NCBI GenBank assembly: GCA_015099395.1
Contig: AP024096.1
Coordinates: 5,869,485 to 5,933,484, forward strand
Source: Ktedonobacteria bacterium brp13
GTDB lineage: Bacteria > Chloroflexota > Ktedonobacteria > Ktedonobacterales > Ktedonobacteraceae
DNA length: 64,000 bases
Direction of reading: 5' to 3'
The position numbers and the translations under genes were made by a program. Below are positions 7,329 to 16,129 of the stretch, one piece after another (positions within the stretch are counted from its first letter, which is position 1; the number at the start of each line of letters is the position of its first letter). The notes under the pieces were generated by a model that saw only the letters and a list, made by a program, of their open reading frames with translations, was not told the DNA's origin and did not search any database.

Positions 7329-8699
7329 ATGGCGGTCTTTGTTCTTGATATGTATAAGAAGCCACTCATGCCTTGTTCAGAGAAACGGGCACGGCACTTG
7401 CTCACCCAGAAGCGAGCGGTGGTGCATCGCGTCGCACCATTCACGATTCGTCTCAAGGATCGCACGATGCAAGAGAGTCAGGTCCAACCAGTGGTGCTCA
7501 AACTCGATCCTGGCAGTAAGGTGACGGGGATGGCCCTGGTTCGCGAAGAACAGACGGAAGCCGGTCCGGTCCATCACGCCCTCCATCTGGCGCACCTGGA
7601 GCATCGCGGCGTGCAGGTGCACGCCGCGATGGGTCAGCGGGCAAGATATCGCCGACGGCGCAGAAGCGCGAACCTCCGGTACCGATCACCGCGTTTTCTC
7701 AACCGACGTCGTTCCAAAGGCTGGCTCCCTCCATCGTTGCGCTCTCGTGTGGGCAACGTGGTGAATTGGGCCAAGCGCTATCAGAAGTGGATTCCCCTCA
7801 CACGCATCGAGATCGAGCAGGTGAAGTTTGATTTGCACCTGCTGCAGAACCCGGAAGTCTCTGGCGTTGAGTACCAGCGCGGCGACCTCTTCGGTTGGGA
7901 AGTCCGTTCGTACCTTTTAGAAAAGTTCGGGCGCAGGTGTGTCTATTGCGGGGAGGCCAACCTGCCCTTCGAGCTTGACCATGTGCAGCCGCGCAGTCGT
8001 GGCGGATCAGATCGGGTCGCCAACCTGGTCCTGTCGTGTCATGACTGCAATAGCAAGAAAGGCAATCAGACGGTAGCCGAATTTGGGCATCCTGAGATCG
8101 AAGCAGTAGCCAAAGCCCCCCTTAGAGATGCTGCAGCGGTCAATGCCACGCGGTTCGCACTGGTTGAGGCACTGCGTTCATTGGGCCTATCCATCGGGAC
8201 CTGGAGCGGGGGACGCACGCGCTGGAATCGCGATCGCTTTGGAATAGGGAAAGATCACGCGCTGGACGCCTTGTGTGTGGGCCAGATTGCTGGTGTGGAT
8301 GCAGGATATGGGTGCATGATCAGGATCATCGCACAGGGACGTGGGCGCTATGGGCGCACCCTGGTGAATGCGTCGGGGTTTCCGCGTGGATACCTGCTGC
8401 GTCAGAAGCGGGTCAAAGGCTTTGCGACGGGCGATCTCGTGCGAGCCGAGGTTCCGGATCACCTCAAGACGCGTGGTATCCATCGGGGACGAGTCGCCGT
8501 CCGTGCAACCGGATCATTTCGTGTCGGCACGGTGGACGGAATCAATGCGAAATACTGTCATCTGCTGCAAAGAGCCGATGGCTACTCATTCGTGGTGGTG
8601 GAGGCAGGCACACAGAACACTGCACCTAGACCAAGAGCAGGAACGCCTGTTTCCTCGCCCAGGCGTGAAGAGCCGGAGTCTCCACAGGCGGAGATTTGA
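7329..8699 (+). CDS. iscB: IscB RNA-guided nuclease (RuvC/HNH)
   Basis: The 456-residue protein has the full IscB architecture. N-terminal PLMP domain with KKPLMPCSEKRA (residues 10-21); RuvC-I with LKLDPGS and catalytic D60; arginine-rich bridge helix at about 104-130; RuvC-II IEIEQVKFD with the acidic residue at 161-163; HNH domain with zinc cysteines C204/C207 and C237/C240 and the DH pair at 217-218; RuvC-III GKDHALDAL with H310 and D313. All catalytic residues are present, so the enzyme looks active. IscB is the ancestor group of Cas9 and cuts DNA guided by an omegaRNA; a Ktedonobacter racemifer member has been shown to work. GGAAAGAAAGGAT lies before the ATG. The C-terminal 150 residues form the target-recognition part. 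No CRISPR array is present. Confidence 0.95.
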   Translation: MAVFVLDMYKKPLMPCSEKRARHLLTQKRAVVHRVAPFTIRLKDRTMQESQVQPVVLKLDPGSKVTGMALVREEQTEAGPVHHALHLAHLEHRGVQVHAAMGQRARYRRRRRSANLRYRSPRFLNRRRSKGWLPPSLRSRVGNVVNWAKRYQKWIPLTRIEIEQVKFDLHLLQNPEVSGVEYQRGDLFGWEVRSYLLEKFGRRCVYCGEANLPFELDHVQPRSRGGSDRVANLVLSCHDCNSKKGNQTVAEFGHPEIEAVAKAPLRDAAAVNATRFALVEALRSLGLSIGTWSGGRTRWNRDRFGIGKDHALDALCVGQIAGVDAGYGCMIRIIAQGRGRYGRTLVNASGFPRGYLLRQKRVKGFATGDLVRAEVPDHLKTRGIHRGRVAVRATGSFRVGTVDGINAKYCHLLQRADGYSFVVVEAGTQNTAPRPRAGTPVSSPRREEPESPQAEI

Positions 8700-10225
8700 T
8701 GACAGAGATTATATCTGCTTATAGATGCACATGGCGAAAATGTGCTCTACAAAAATCTATCCAGCTTATCTGTGTTCTGATCTTTATTACTGCCTGCTCC
8801 TCGATCAGTGTGAGGAGACAGGCAGTACCAGTATTGTCTTATCCAAATACTGCACGGCTCAATAACATTGCGCAGATTACCATTAGCCAGCAGCCAGGTG
8901 CGGCTCTCATGCCCAATCTCATTGGTTTCAGTATTGAGATCAGTCAGCTCTGCCCAATGTTAAAACTGGCCCAGACAAACACAAGCTATGTGCAGTATTA
9001 CAAGAACCTTGGTCGCAGTATATTACGTATCGGTGGGAACTCTGTAGATAGTAGTATATGGGTACCACAAGGTCAGAAGTCATGTGCACTCAATCCGAAT
9101 AATAGTCAGCAGCGTACGATTATTACACGACAGGTGGTCGAGCAACTCTTTACTTTTGCGCGTAAGATCCACTGGCAGGTGATCTGGGGACTCAATCTGG
9201 CTGAGAACGATCCTACCAGTACCGCTGACGAAGCGGCCTGGGTTGCCAGGCTCGGTGGCTCAAATCTGTTTGGTTTTACCATCGGTAACGAGCCTGAGCT
9301 CTATGCGCAACGTGGTCTGCGGCCTAGTTGGTGGGATGAGCAGCATTTCCAGTATGAATGGAGTCGGTATATAACGAGTATTCGACATCGCGTCAAAGCC
9401 AAATTTGTCGGACCCGAAGCCTGCTGTACGACGCCGCTTTTCAAACACTTTCTTGAGAACGAAGCTCCTGAAACAATAGGCATCAGCTCGCATCACCTCT
9501 ATGCGATCTCCAATACGATCACTGGTAACGCCCCCCCCACCATCCCACTCTTACTCAGTGCAACGACATTGCAGGAAGAAGAGCTCTTATTGGATCAATG
9601 GAGCGATGAAGCCTCGGCCGCCGATATCTCACTCGCGCTTACCGAAGTCAACTCAGCCTCAGGAGGGGGAGTCACGGGCGTCTCAAATACCATGGCTGCA
9701 GCGCTCTGGGCCGACGATCTCCTCTTTCAGGCTGCCACTCGTTCGATCATAGGCGTCGACTTCCACAACACCGCTGGAGCCTTCTACGATGCCTTCTCAG
9801 TGGATGGACAGGTCACTCCACTCTACTATGGACTCTTGCTTTTTCACTATGCGACCAGTCAGACGCGCTGGCTCCAGAGCAGTATTCACTATGTGAATCA
9901 GCAGCCATTGAATATCTCCGCCTATGCCTTGATTCACGCAGATGGCAGTAGTAGTGTCTTCGTCATCAACAAAGAGCTCACCCAGAGCACTACCATCCGG
10001 TTGACCGTGATGCCGGATAACCAGGTGACCCATACCTATACACATGCGACGATCATCTCGCTCGCAGCTAGCAGTATCAGTGCCACCAGCGGCGTCACCC
10101 TTGGGAACCGCACAATTTCAGCAGCCGGCACATGGACACCGCACATGGCACCAATCCCAATCTCGCACAACACTGCATCACTCACTATCAACGCCGGTTC
10201 CGCAGCCCTCATCACACTTAGTTAA
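8699..10225 (+). CDS. Glycoside hydrolase, GH79-like lipoprotein
   Basis: About 508 residues. A hydrophobic signal ends in the lipobox FITAC with the cysteine at residue 33, predicting a lipoprotein on the outer face. The barrel opens with LGRSILRIGGNSVDSS, has the acid/base motif IGNEPE near residue 196 and a probable nucleophile in LTEVNSA near residue 316; a beta-sandwich domain closes the protein. This matches GH79 (beta-glucuronidase/heparanase-like). The likely substrate is an extracellular or envelope glycan with uronic acid or related sugar. The ATG at 8699 overlaps the iscB stop codon by one base, and its ribosome site GGCGGAG lies inside the end of iscB, so start signals appear to be supplied by the insertion junction. 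The original start may have been different. Confidence 0.75.
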   Translation: MTEIISAYRCTWRKCALQKSIQLICVLIFITACSSISVRRQAVPVLSYPNTARLNNIAQITISQQPGAALMPNLIGFSIEISQLCPMLKLAQTNTSYVQYYKNLGRSILRIGGNSVDSSIWVPQGQKSCALNPNNSQQRTIITRQVVEQLFTFARKIHWQVIWGLNLAENDPTSTADEAAWVARLGGSNLFGFTIGNEPELYAQRGLRPSWWDEQHFQYEWSRYITSIRHRVKAKFVGPEACCTTPLFKHFLENEAPETIGISSHHLYAISNTITGNAPPTIPLLLSATTLQEEELLLDQWSDEASAADISLALTEVNSASGGGVTGVSNTMAAALWADDLLFQAATRSIIGVDFHNTAGAFYDAFSVDGQVTPLYYGLLLFHYATSQTRWLQSSIHYVNQQPLNISAYALIHADGSSSVFVINKELTQSTTIRLTVMPDNQVTHTYTHATIISLAASSISATSGVTLGNRTISAAGTWTPHMAPIPISHNTASLTINAGSAALITLS

Positions 10226-10302
10226 GCGAGCAGGTGGGCGGTATATGCTAAAATAGAAAAGCCACAGACACAGTGTACCCTCAAATGCAGTAAACTCGGC
10301 AT

Positions 10303-10373
10303 TAGATCTTATTCCGAAACCCAACGCGACTGGCGTCGCTAGTGCTCGCACACGCAAGTTTCCGGATAAGTAG
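10303..10373. repeat. Interspersed palindromic repeat, copy 2
   Basis: About 70 bases nearly identical to 32097-32170: AGATCTTATTCCGAAA at one end and GTTTCCGGATAAG at the other form an imperfect stem, and CAACGCGACTGGCGTCGCTA in between forms an inner stem (GCGAC/GTCGC). It is intergenic, 30 bases before the ChrB-like gene, and may add a structured 5' leader. Confidence 0.75.
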
Positions 10374-10404
10374 TAGTGAAGTGAAATGAAATGGAAACCA
10401 GGTT

Positions 10405-11037
10405 ATGAGTACCCAGAACGATATTCATAGTTATATGCTGCTGATTTACCAGATGCCCAGTCAGCCATCCGCTGCGCGGGTCAGCGTCTGGCGTGAGCTC
10501 AAGCGTAGCGGAGGACTCTATTTACAACAGAGCGTCTGCATCTTACCGCAGAATGCGGCGGCAGAGGCTATTATGCAAAAGATCATTGAGCGCATCAACG
10601 AATATGGTGGAACCTATCATTATTTACTGCTCACTGCTCTCCCTGAGCAGGAGGAGGAGAAGATCGTGAATGGCTTCATCGCCCAGAGCAACTTGCAGTA
10701 CGACGAGATCATCGAAGATTGTGAAGTTAACTTCAAAAAAGAGATCGAGTTCGAGATTTTCCGCCAGAATTTTACGTACGCAGAGGCCGAAGAGATCCGG
10801 CAAGACCTCGATAAAATTCATCGCTGGTACGATCGCGTCGTCGAACGCGACTGGTTCGATGCCGGTCGACGTGATCAGGCCAGACAAAGCATCCAGCAAT
10901 GCGAGCAACTGCTAGAGGCCTTCGAAGAGAAAGTCTTTTTGCAGCAAGAGGCCGACGAATCTAACGACCTGGCTGCACCCGAGAAAAAGGATCGCCTCTA
11001 TCCCCGACGTCTTGATCGTAGTAAGACACAAGAATAG
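10405..11037 (+). CDS. ChrB N-terminal domain-like protein
   Basis: 210 residues. The first 90 residues follow the ChrB N-terminal pattern, with LLIYQMPSQPSAARVSVWRE and a later YLQQSVCILP segment; ChrB is known as a regulator/accessory of chromate resistance, but stand-alone N-terminal domains are widespread and need not involve chromate. Residues 95-185 are charged helices with a likely coiled coil, and the tail is basic and disordered. No chrA transporter is nearby. Ends in a strong hairpin that overlaps its stop codon. Confidence 0.65.
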   Translation: MSTQNDIHSYMLLIYQMPSQPSAARVSVWRELKRSGGLYLQQSVCILPQNAAAEAIMQKIIERINEYGGTYHYLLLTALPEQEEEKIVNGFIAQSNLQYDEIIEDCEVNFKKEIEFEIFRQNFTYAEAEEIRQDLDKIHRWYDRVVERDWFDAGRRDQARQSIQQCEQLLEAFEEKVFLQQEADESNDLAAPEKKDRLYPRRLDRSKTQE

Positions 11038-11059
11038 ACCTGAGCATTGCGCTCAGGTC
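11037..11059 (+). terminator. Hairpin at the end of the ChrB-like gene
   Basis: GACCTGAGC (11037-11045) and GCTCAGGTC (11051-11059) form a perfect 9-bp stem with a five-base loop. It starts on the last base of the stop codon. There is no strong T run, so it may be a weak or shared terminator between this gene and the convergent membrane gene at 11093. Confidence 0.5.
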
Positions 11060-11092
11060 TTACCGGTAATAGAGGGCCTTTTCTCTTCAGTC

Positions 11093-11314
11093 TTATCGTT
11101 TACGACTATAGGCTTCGCGAGCCAGAGTAGCGGCCAGCGTTGCAAGGATAAATATGATGAAGAGCGTCCCTAAGAATGGGCGCACTGCTCCCAATGCAGG
11201 GATAGCATTAATAATGATTAATATAATCAGTGCCAATACTATGCCGACCAGGATGATCATGTCACCTACGATGAAGTTGTAGACTGCGTTAATCGCATTG
11301 GTTATTTTTGTCAT
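11093..11314 (-). CDS. Small two-helix membrane protein
   Basis: 73 residues with two hydrophobic helices (about 15-37 and 45-65) and a basic tail REAYSRKR that should face the cytoplasm. GAGGAT lies 8 bases before the ATG. It follows the larger membrane gene (stop at 11339) by 24 bases in the same direction, so both are probably one transcript and possibly one complex. No known family recognised. Confidence 0.65.
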   Translation of the reverse strand: MTKITNAINAVYNFIVGDMIILVGIVLALIILIIINAIPALGAVRPFLGTLFIIFILATLAATLAREAYSRKR

Positions 11315-11338
11315 TGTGCATATCCTCTCTTGATGAAG

Positions 11339-12127
11339 CTATCCCTTTTGCTGTACAGTTCTGGTTGAGATGGCACGCTGTTTGGTCGATCTTAACCAGG
11401 CGATGATTACCAGCGAGGCCAGCAAATACAGGGCAGCCAGGATAGGCAGGAAGGCATCAGAGAACAGCCAGCTTCCATTCAAGCCCTCGACGGTCCAGAA
11501 CGTTCCGAAGGTTGTGAGCATAATGCCGACAACAAATTTGAGGGTATTCTCGGGAACCTTTGTGAGTGGTGCACGTACAAGAGCACCCAGTAGAATAACC
11601 AATATACCCGCAACAGCAGCTCCGATGGCGGCTGATCCGATACCACCAATACCCGCTGCCGTCGAGGCCGCACTCGCGCTACTACCGAACGTGATGACAA
11701 TAAAGGCCACTTCCAGCCCTTCTAGCAGCACCGACTTGTATGAGAGCGCTACTGCGGAAGGAACCAGTGCAGTCGTAGCACCCTCGCCGCGTGCCCGTAA
11801 CTCTGCTGCATGCTCTTCATAGATCGCTTCCTCATCGTGCAGCGCCTTCAGGCCGCTATAACGCAACAAGGCCTTCTTCAGCCACTTCAGGCCGAACAGT
11901 ACCAGAATGACACCAACGACAATCCGTAAGATATCTATCGGCACATACTTAACAATCGCTACGCCAAAAATCGCCACAATCACCGCTAAAGTAGCGGCTG
12001 CAGCCAACGCACCCACAATTGCACTCTTCCAATTAATCGTCACACCCACTACCAACACAATTGTAAACGCCTCTACAAACTCTACTGCCGCGGCCATAAA
12101 GGCCGCTCCTGTAACTACCCAGTCCAT
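11339..12127 (-). CDS. COG4280-like multi-pass membrane protein
   Basis: 262 residues from the ATG at 12127, which has AAGGAG seven bases upstream; an earlier in-frame start at 12178 lacks a ribosome site. Six to seven membrane helices in two similar halves. Each half has an acidic helix motif, FVEAFTIVLVVG near the start and LLEGLEVAFIVITFG in the second half, resembling the REGLE-type helices of FTR1 iron permeases and GDT1/TMEM165 cation transporters. A charged loop with HDEEAIYEEH lies between the halves. A metal-ion transport role is a reasonable guess only. Linked to the small membrane gene at 11093. Confidence 0.7.
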   Translation of the reverse strand: MDWVVTGAAFMAAAVEFVEAFTIVLVVGVTINWKSAIVGALAAAATLAVIVAIFGVAIVKYVPIDILRIVVGVILVLFGLKWLKKALLRYSGLKALHDEEAIYEEHAAELRARGEGATTALVPSAVALSYKSVLLEGLEVAFIVITFGSSASAASTAAGIGGIGSAAIGAAVAGILVILLGALVRAPLTKVPENTLKFVVGIMLTTFGTFWTVEGLNGSWLFSDAFLPILAALYLLASLVIIAWLRSTKQRAISTRTVQQKG

Positions 12128-12391
12128 GGACACGCTCCTTCTGATTTGCACTAAGCAAGATATGTATAGCAGTATCATTGTAACATATATTTTTTATAAC
12201 AAGTATGACACTTTGTAAATTTCCTGTGAACGTCGTGTTCCGTTGCTGAATTACTCGGTATGAAAAAAGTTCTATGCAACGTTGCAATATCCTTTTACAG
12301 GGATTTTATCATACATTGATAGCCGTCTTTATAGTAAAATACTATAATGCTGAAATTAAATGTGTTGGCGTGTGCAAATGGATGGCAACAA

Positions 12392-12422
12392 GAGGCCCGG
12401 GACAGGCTACGTCCCGGGTCTC
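12392..12422 (+). promoter_or_regulatory. GC hairpin in the hyuA leader
   Basis: CCCGGGAC (12396-12403) pairs with GTCCCGGG (12411-12418) across a 7-base loop, extended by GAG/CTC outside. It lies about 90 bases before the hyuA start in an otherwise AT-rich gap. No T run follows, so it is more likely a leader structure or short repeat than a terminator. Confidence 0.4.
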
Positions 12423-12510
12423 ACTTTATGTATGTGCGACGCTGCTGGTAATATGCAAACTTTGCGGGTATATTTTACCTGAGAAGTGTAGTTACTCAAG
12501 GAGCAAGTCT

Positions 12511-14526
12511 ATGGCAGCGGTTATTATTGGCGTTGATACTGGTGGAACCTTTACAGATATGTTGCTTTTTCGAGATGGGCGGTTGAGTGTACATAAGGTG
12601 CTTTCGACGCCTGCCGATCCGGCGCAAGCGATCCTCACGGGCCTTGGCGATCTCGCTGTATTGGAGCAACTCACGATCTTTGTGCATGGTTCGACAGTCG
12701 CGACCAATGCGGTGCTTGAGCATAAGGGGGTTACGACCGGTCTGATTACGACGGCTGGTTTCCGCGATGTACTGGAGATCGGTCGTCAGACGCGCCCACA
12801 GCTCTACAATCTACGCGTTGCGAAGGTGCCGCCGCTTGTTCCGCAGGCGCTCAGGGCAGAGGTCATTGAGCGGCTCAATGAGCAGGGCGATGTGTTGATT
12901 GCGTTGGATGAAGCTTCACTTACTGAGGCACTCGCTCAACTGCAGACAGCAGGCATTGAGGCGCTGGCAATCTCGCTGTTATTTAGCTTTGCCAATCCTC
13001 GCCATGAGCAGCGAGTCGCCGAGTTGGCTCGTGCGCAAGGTCTCTATGTCTCGGTTTCGTGTGAGGTGCTACCGGAGTTCCGCGAGTATGAGCGTACCAG
13101 TACGGTGGTGCTCAATAGCTACGTGGGACCTTTAATTGATCGCTATCTGGCACAGTTGGAGCAACGACTCGCGCCACAGACGAAGCTGCGGATTATGCAG
13201 TCGAATGGTGGCTCTATTTCAAGTACTGTGGCGCGGCGTGAGGCAGCGCGGACACTGCTCTCAGGTCCGGCGGCTGGCGTTGTTGGCGCGGCATATGTAG
13301 GACAGGTCGCAGGCATTGAGCAGCTGATTACGCTGGATATCGGGGGGACGTCAACGGATGTGGCGCTGATCGATGGTGCACTCACGGAGACGACGGATGG
13401 GAAGATTGGTGGTTATCCTAATAAGCTGCCGATGATTGATATTCATACGGTCGGAGCGGGTGGAGGTAGCATCGCCTGGTTTGATACTGGTGGAGCTCTA
13501 CGCGTTGGACCGCGTTCAGCTGGTGCCGATCCAGGTCCGGCGGCCTACGGTCGTGGTGGCAAAGAGGCGACCGTTACGGATGCGCATGTCGTTCTGGGAC
13601 GGCTCATTCCAGAGGCGTTTCTGGGTGGCAGTATGCAGCTTGCTCTGGATGCCGCTCGTAGCGCGGTTGCTACGATCGCAGAACAACTACATAGCTCACT
13701 GGAAGAGGCCGCGCTGGGCATCTTACGGATAGCGAACGCCAATATGGAGGCCGCAATCCGTGTGATCTCGGTTGAACGTGGCAGTGATCCACGCCGCTTT
13801 ACGCTGATCGCCTTTGGTGGTGCGGGTCCGCTGCATGCCTGCGAATTGGCCGCCATCCTGCGCATCCCGCGCGTGCTTATCCCAACAACGCCTGGCGTCC
13901 TCTCTGCCTTTGGCATGCTGATCGCTGATACACTCAAAGATTATGTGCGTACCATTATGCTCGCAGCCGAGGAGGCTCAGGAGCCGGTTGAGCAGATCCT
14001 ACAGGAGCTAGCACAGCAGGGCCATGCTGACCTGTTGCAGGAAGGGATCGCATCCGAGCAGATACAGCTGGAGCGCTCGCTTGATCTACGCTATGTCGGC
14101 CAATCCTATGAACTGACTGTTCCATTTGAGAGCACAATCGAGCAGGCAAGTGCAGCCTTTCATGCGCTCCATGAGCAGCGCTTCGGCTATTGCGATCCCA
14201 ACGAGCGTATTCAGGTGGTCAATGTGCGCTTGAAAGCACGAGGGAGCGTCGAGCAGCCAACCCTGGCACAGCATGCAGGACAGAGTGGCGACCGTGTGCC
14301 AGAACCACTACTCTGGCGTACGGTCGTATTTGCGGGTGAGCAGGGTCCAACTGCGCACAAGACGCCGATCTATGCGCGTGATACGTTGTATGCAGGCGCT
14401 ATACTCCGGGGTCCCGCTATTATTACGCAATACGATACCACTACAGTTGTTGCGCCAGACTGGCAGCTCTCTGTCGATAGCGTAGGGAGTCTCATATTGC
14501 AACAGGAAGGGCAGGAGGGGCTTTAG
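12511..14526 (+). CDS. hyuA: Hydantoinase/oxoprolinase subunit A
   Basis: 671 residues from the ATG at 12511, preceded by AAGGAG at a good distance; the frame is open upstream but without a plausible start. The N-terminus IIGVDTGGTFTDMLLF is the ATP-binding phosphate-1 motif of the HyuA/acetone carboxylase/5-oxoprolinase A family; a second nucleotide motif TLDIGGTSTDVAL occurs near residue 280 and AFGGAGPLHACELA near 435. The enzyme opens cyclic amides such as N-methylhydantoins or 5-oxoproline using ATP, together with subunit B. One base separates its stop from the hyuB start, so the two are translationally coupled. Confidence 0.92.
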   Translation: MAAVIIGVDTGGTFTDMLLFRDGRLSVHKVLSTPADPAQAILTGLGDLAVLEQLTIFVHGSTVATNAVLEHKGVTTGLITTAGFRDVLEIGRQTRPQLYNLRVAKVPPLVPQALRAEVIERLNEQGDVLIALDEASLTEALAQLQTAGIEALAISLLFSFANPRHEQRVAELARAQGLYVSVSCEVLPEFREYERTSTVVLNSYVGPLIDRYLAQLEQRLAPQTKLRIMQSNGGSISSTVARREAARTLLSGPAAGVVGAAYVGQVAGIEQLITLDIGGTSTDVALIDGALTETTDGKIGGYPNKLPMIDIHTVGAGGGSIAWFDTGGALRVGPRSAGADPGPAAYGRGGKEATVTDAHVVLGRLIPEAFLGGSMQLALDAARSAVATIAEQLHSSLEEAALGILRIANANMEAAIRVISVERGSDPRRFTLIAFGGAGPLHACELAAILRIPRVLIPTTPGVLSAFGMLIADTLKDYVRTIMLAAEEAQEPVEQILQELAQQGHADLLQEGIASEQIQLERSLDLRYVGQSYELTVPFESTIEQASAAFHALHEQRFGYCDPNERIQVVNVRLKARGSVEQPTLAQHAGQSGDRVPEPLLWRTVVFAGEQGPTAHKTPIYARDTLYAGAILRGPAIITQYDTTTVVAPDWQLSVDSVGSLILQQEGQEGL

Positions 14527-14527
14527 T

Positions 14528-16129
14528 ATGTCAGAGGATATACGGCTAGCAAAAGTCGATCCAATCAGCCTTGAGATCTTCCGTAGCGCGTTGACGGCGG
14601 TCGCTGAAGAGATGGGGGCTGTACTGACCCATAGCAGTTACTCGCCGAATATCAAAGAGCGGCGAGATTTCTCGTGTGCGCTCTTCGATCCACGCGGTCG
14701 CTTGATTGCACAGGCGGCGCATATTCCGGTCCACCTTGGCTCGATGCCGGCCTCGGTTGCCAGTGCCCTGCAAGCCTTTGACGACTTCAAGCCGGGTGAT
14801 GTGATCATACTCAACGATCCCTATCTGGGTGGAAGTCATCTGCCAGATATCACCCTGATTACGCCGATCTTCGTGTTGGGCGAGGCAGCAGCGGAGGCGC
14901 AGTTGCTCGGTTTCGCAGCGAATCGGGCCCATCATTCTGACGTTGGTGGCATCTCGCCAGGTTCGATGCCGCTGGCGACCGAGATCTATCAGGAGGGCCT
15001 GATCATCCCTCCACTCAAGCTCTGGGAGAGTGGACAGCTCAATCGTCCATTGCTCACGCTGCTATTGCGCAATGTACGGACACCGGACGAGCGCCGTGGC
15101 GACCTTACCGCTCAACTCGCAGCGAACAGAACAGCCGAGCGACGGATGCAAGAGATCGTCGCACGCTGGGGCCGTACAGCGCTCGACGAGCATATTGAGG
15201 CCTTGATAGCGTACGCCCGACGTATTACCGAGGCCACTATTGCCACGATACCCCCTGGCGTCTATCACTTTACCGATTGGTTGGATGACGATGGTATCGA
15301 CGAGCAATCAATCCCGCTCAGCGTCACCATCACCGTGCAGGGTAAGCAACTGACCGCCGACTTCAGCGCGAGTAGTCCACAGGTACGCGGCAACGTCAAT
15401 ACGGTCGCAGCGGTTACCAGATCGGCAACCTATTATGTGATACGTTGCCTGATGCCTGACGATGCACCGATGAACCATGGCAGTTTTATGCCAATCACCG
15501 TTATTGCGCCAGCTGGAAGTATTACCAACGCACAGCCACCCGCAGGAGTCGCTCAGGGTAATGTAGAGACCTCCCAGAGGATCACGGATGTACTTTTTGG
15601 TGCCCTTGCGCAAGCACTGCCAGATATCGTTCCTGCTGCGAGCCAGGGCACTATGAATAATATTACCGCTGGCGGTCTCGATCCACGGACAGGGCAGCCC
15701 TTTGCCTACTATGAGACCATGGGTGGTGGCATGGGTGCGCGTCCACATCTCGCTGGTCTTTCAGGTATTCACACCCATATGAGCAATACGCTGAATACTC
15801 CCATCGAGGCGTTTGAGTATGCCTACCCCATGCGTATTACCCGCTACCAACTGCGCAGCGGCTCCGGTGGTGCTGGCGCTGCACGCGGCGGCGATGGTTT
15901 GATTCGTGAGATCGCCTTTGAGGTCGCCACCGACGTCACCCTGCTTACCGAGCGTCGTCGTCACGCACCCTATGGATTGCAGGGCGGCTCAGCTGGCCAA
16001 TGTGGAGAGAATAGTCTCACCCACAACGGCACAACAACGCAGCTGCCCGGCAAGGTACGTCTACGCGTCGCACCCGGTGATCGTCTGACGGTTGCATCAC
16101 CTGGCGGAGGAGGTTGGGGTTCCGTATGA
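14528..16129 (+). CDS. hyuB: Hydantoinase/oxoprolinase subunit B
   Basis: 533 residues, full length for the HyuB family. It opens with DPISLEIFRSALTAVAEEMG and contains the typical stretches ERRDFSCALFDPRGRLIAQA, NDPYLGGSHLPDITLITPIF and GGGMGARPHLAGLSG, with the glycine-rich end RLRVAPGDRLTVASPGGGGW. It forms the catalytic complex with HyuA; the true substrate (hydantoin, 5-oxoproline or related) cannot be told from sequence. A GGAGGGG sequence at the end of hyuA serves as its ribosome site. Confidence 0.92.
   Translation: MSEDIRLAKVDPISLEIFRSALTAVAEEMGAVLTHSSYSPNIKERRDFSCALFDPRGRLIAQAAHIPVHLGSMPASVASALQAFDDFKPGDVIILNDPYLGGSHLPDITLITPIFVLGEAAAEAQLLGFAANRAHHSDVGGISPGSMPLATEIYQEGLIIPPLKLWESGQLNRPLLTLLLRNVRTPDERRGDLTAQLAANRTAERRMQEIVARWGRTALDEHIEALIAYARRITEATIATIPPGVYHFTDWLDDDGIDEQSIPLSVTITVQGKQLTADFSASSPQVRGNVNTVAAVTRSATYYVIRCLMPDDAPMNHGSFMPITVIAPAGSITNAQPPAGVAQGNVETSQRITDVLFGALAQALPDIVPAASQGTMNNITAGGLDPRTGQPFAYYETMGGGMGARPHLAGLSGIHTHMSNTLNTPIEAFEYAYPMRITRYQLRSGSGGAGAARGGDGLIREIAFEVATDVTLLTERRRHAPYGLQGGSAGQCGENSLTHNGTTTQLPGKVRLRVAPGDRLTVASPGGGGWGSV

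Larger units (their letters stand above)
7000..8699 (+). mobile_element. IscB element (IS200/IS605-like, no transposase)
   Basis: A unit made of a GC-rich structured leader (omegaRNA candidate) and iscB, inserted between gtrA and a GH79-like gene of an otherwise continuous envelope-glycan island. No tnpA lies in the window, so movement would need a transposase acting in trans. The left boundary is uncertain (about 6995-7025). The right boundary is probably close to the iscB stop codon at 8699, where an imperfect hairpin-forming stretch precedes GGCGGAGATTTGATG. Base composition and structure density differ from both flanks. Confidence 0.7.

Noticed and set aside
7329..8699. Could the HNH/RuvC gene be a small Cas9 with a nearby CRISPR array?
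   Set aside because: The protein is 456 residues with a PLMP domain, no REC lobe, and no direct-repeat array or cas genes are within the window. It is IscB.
12274..12510. Longer N-terminus for hyuA.
   Set aside because: The upstream part has no family similarity and contains the GC hairpin; AAGGAG and the conserved start VIIGVDTGGTFTD fit the ATG at 12511.
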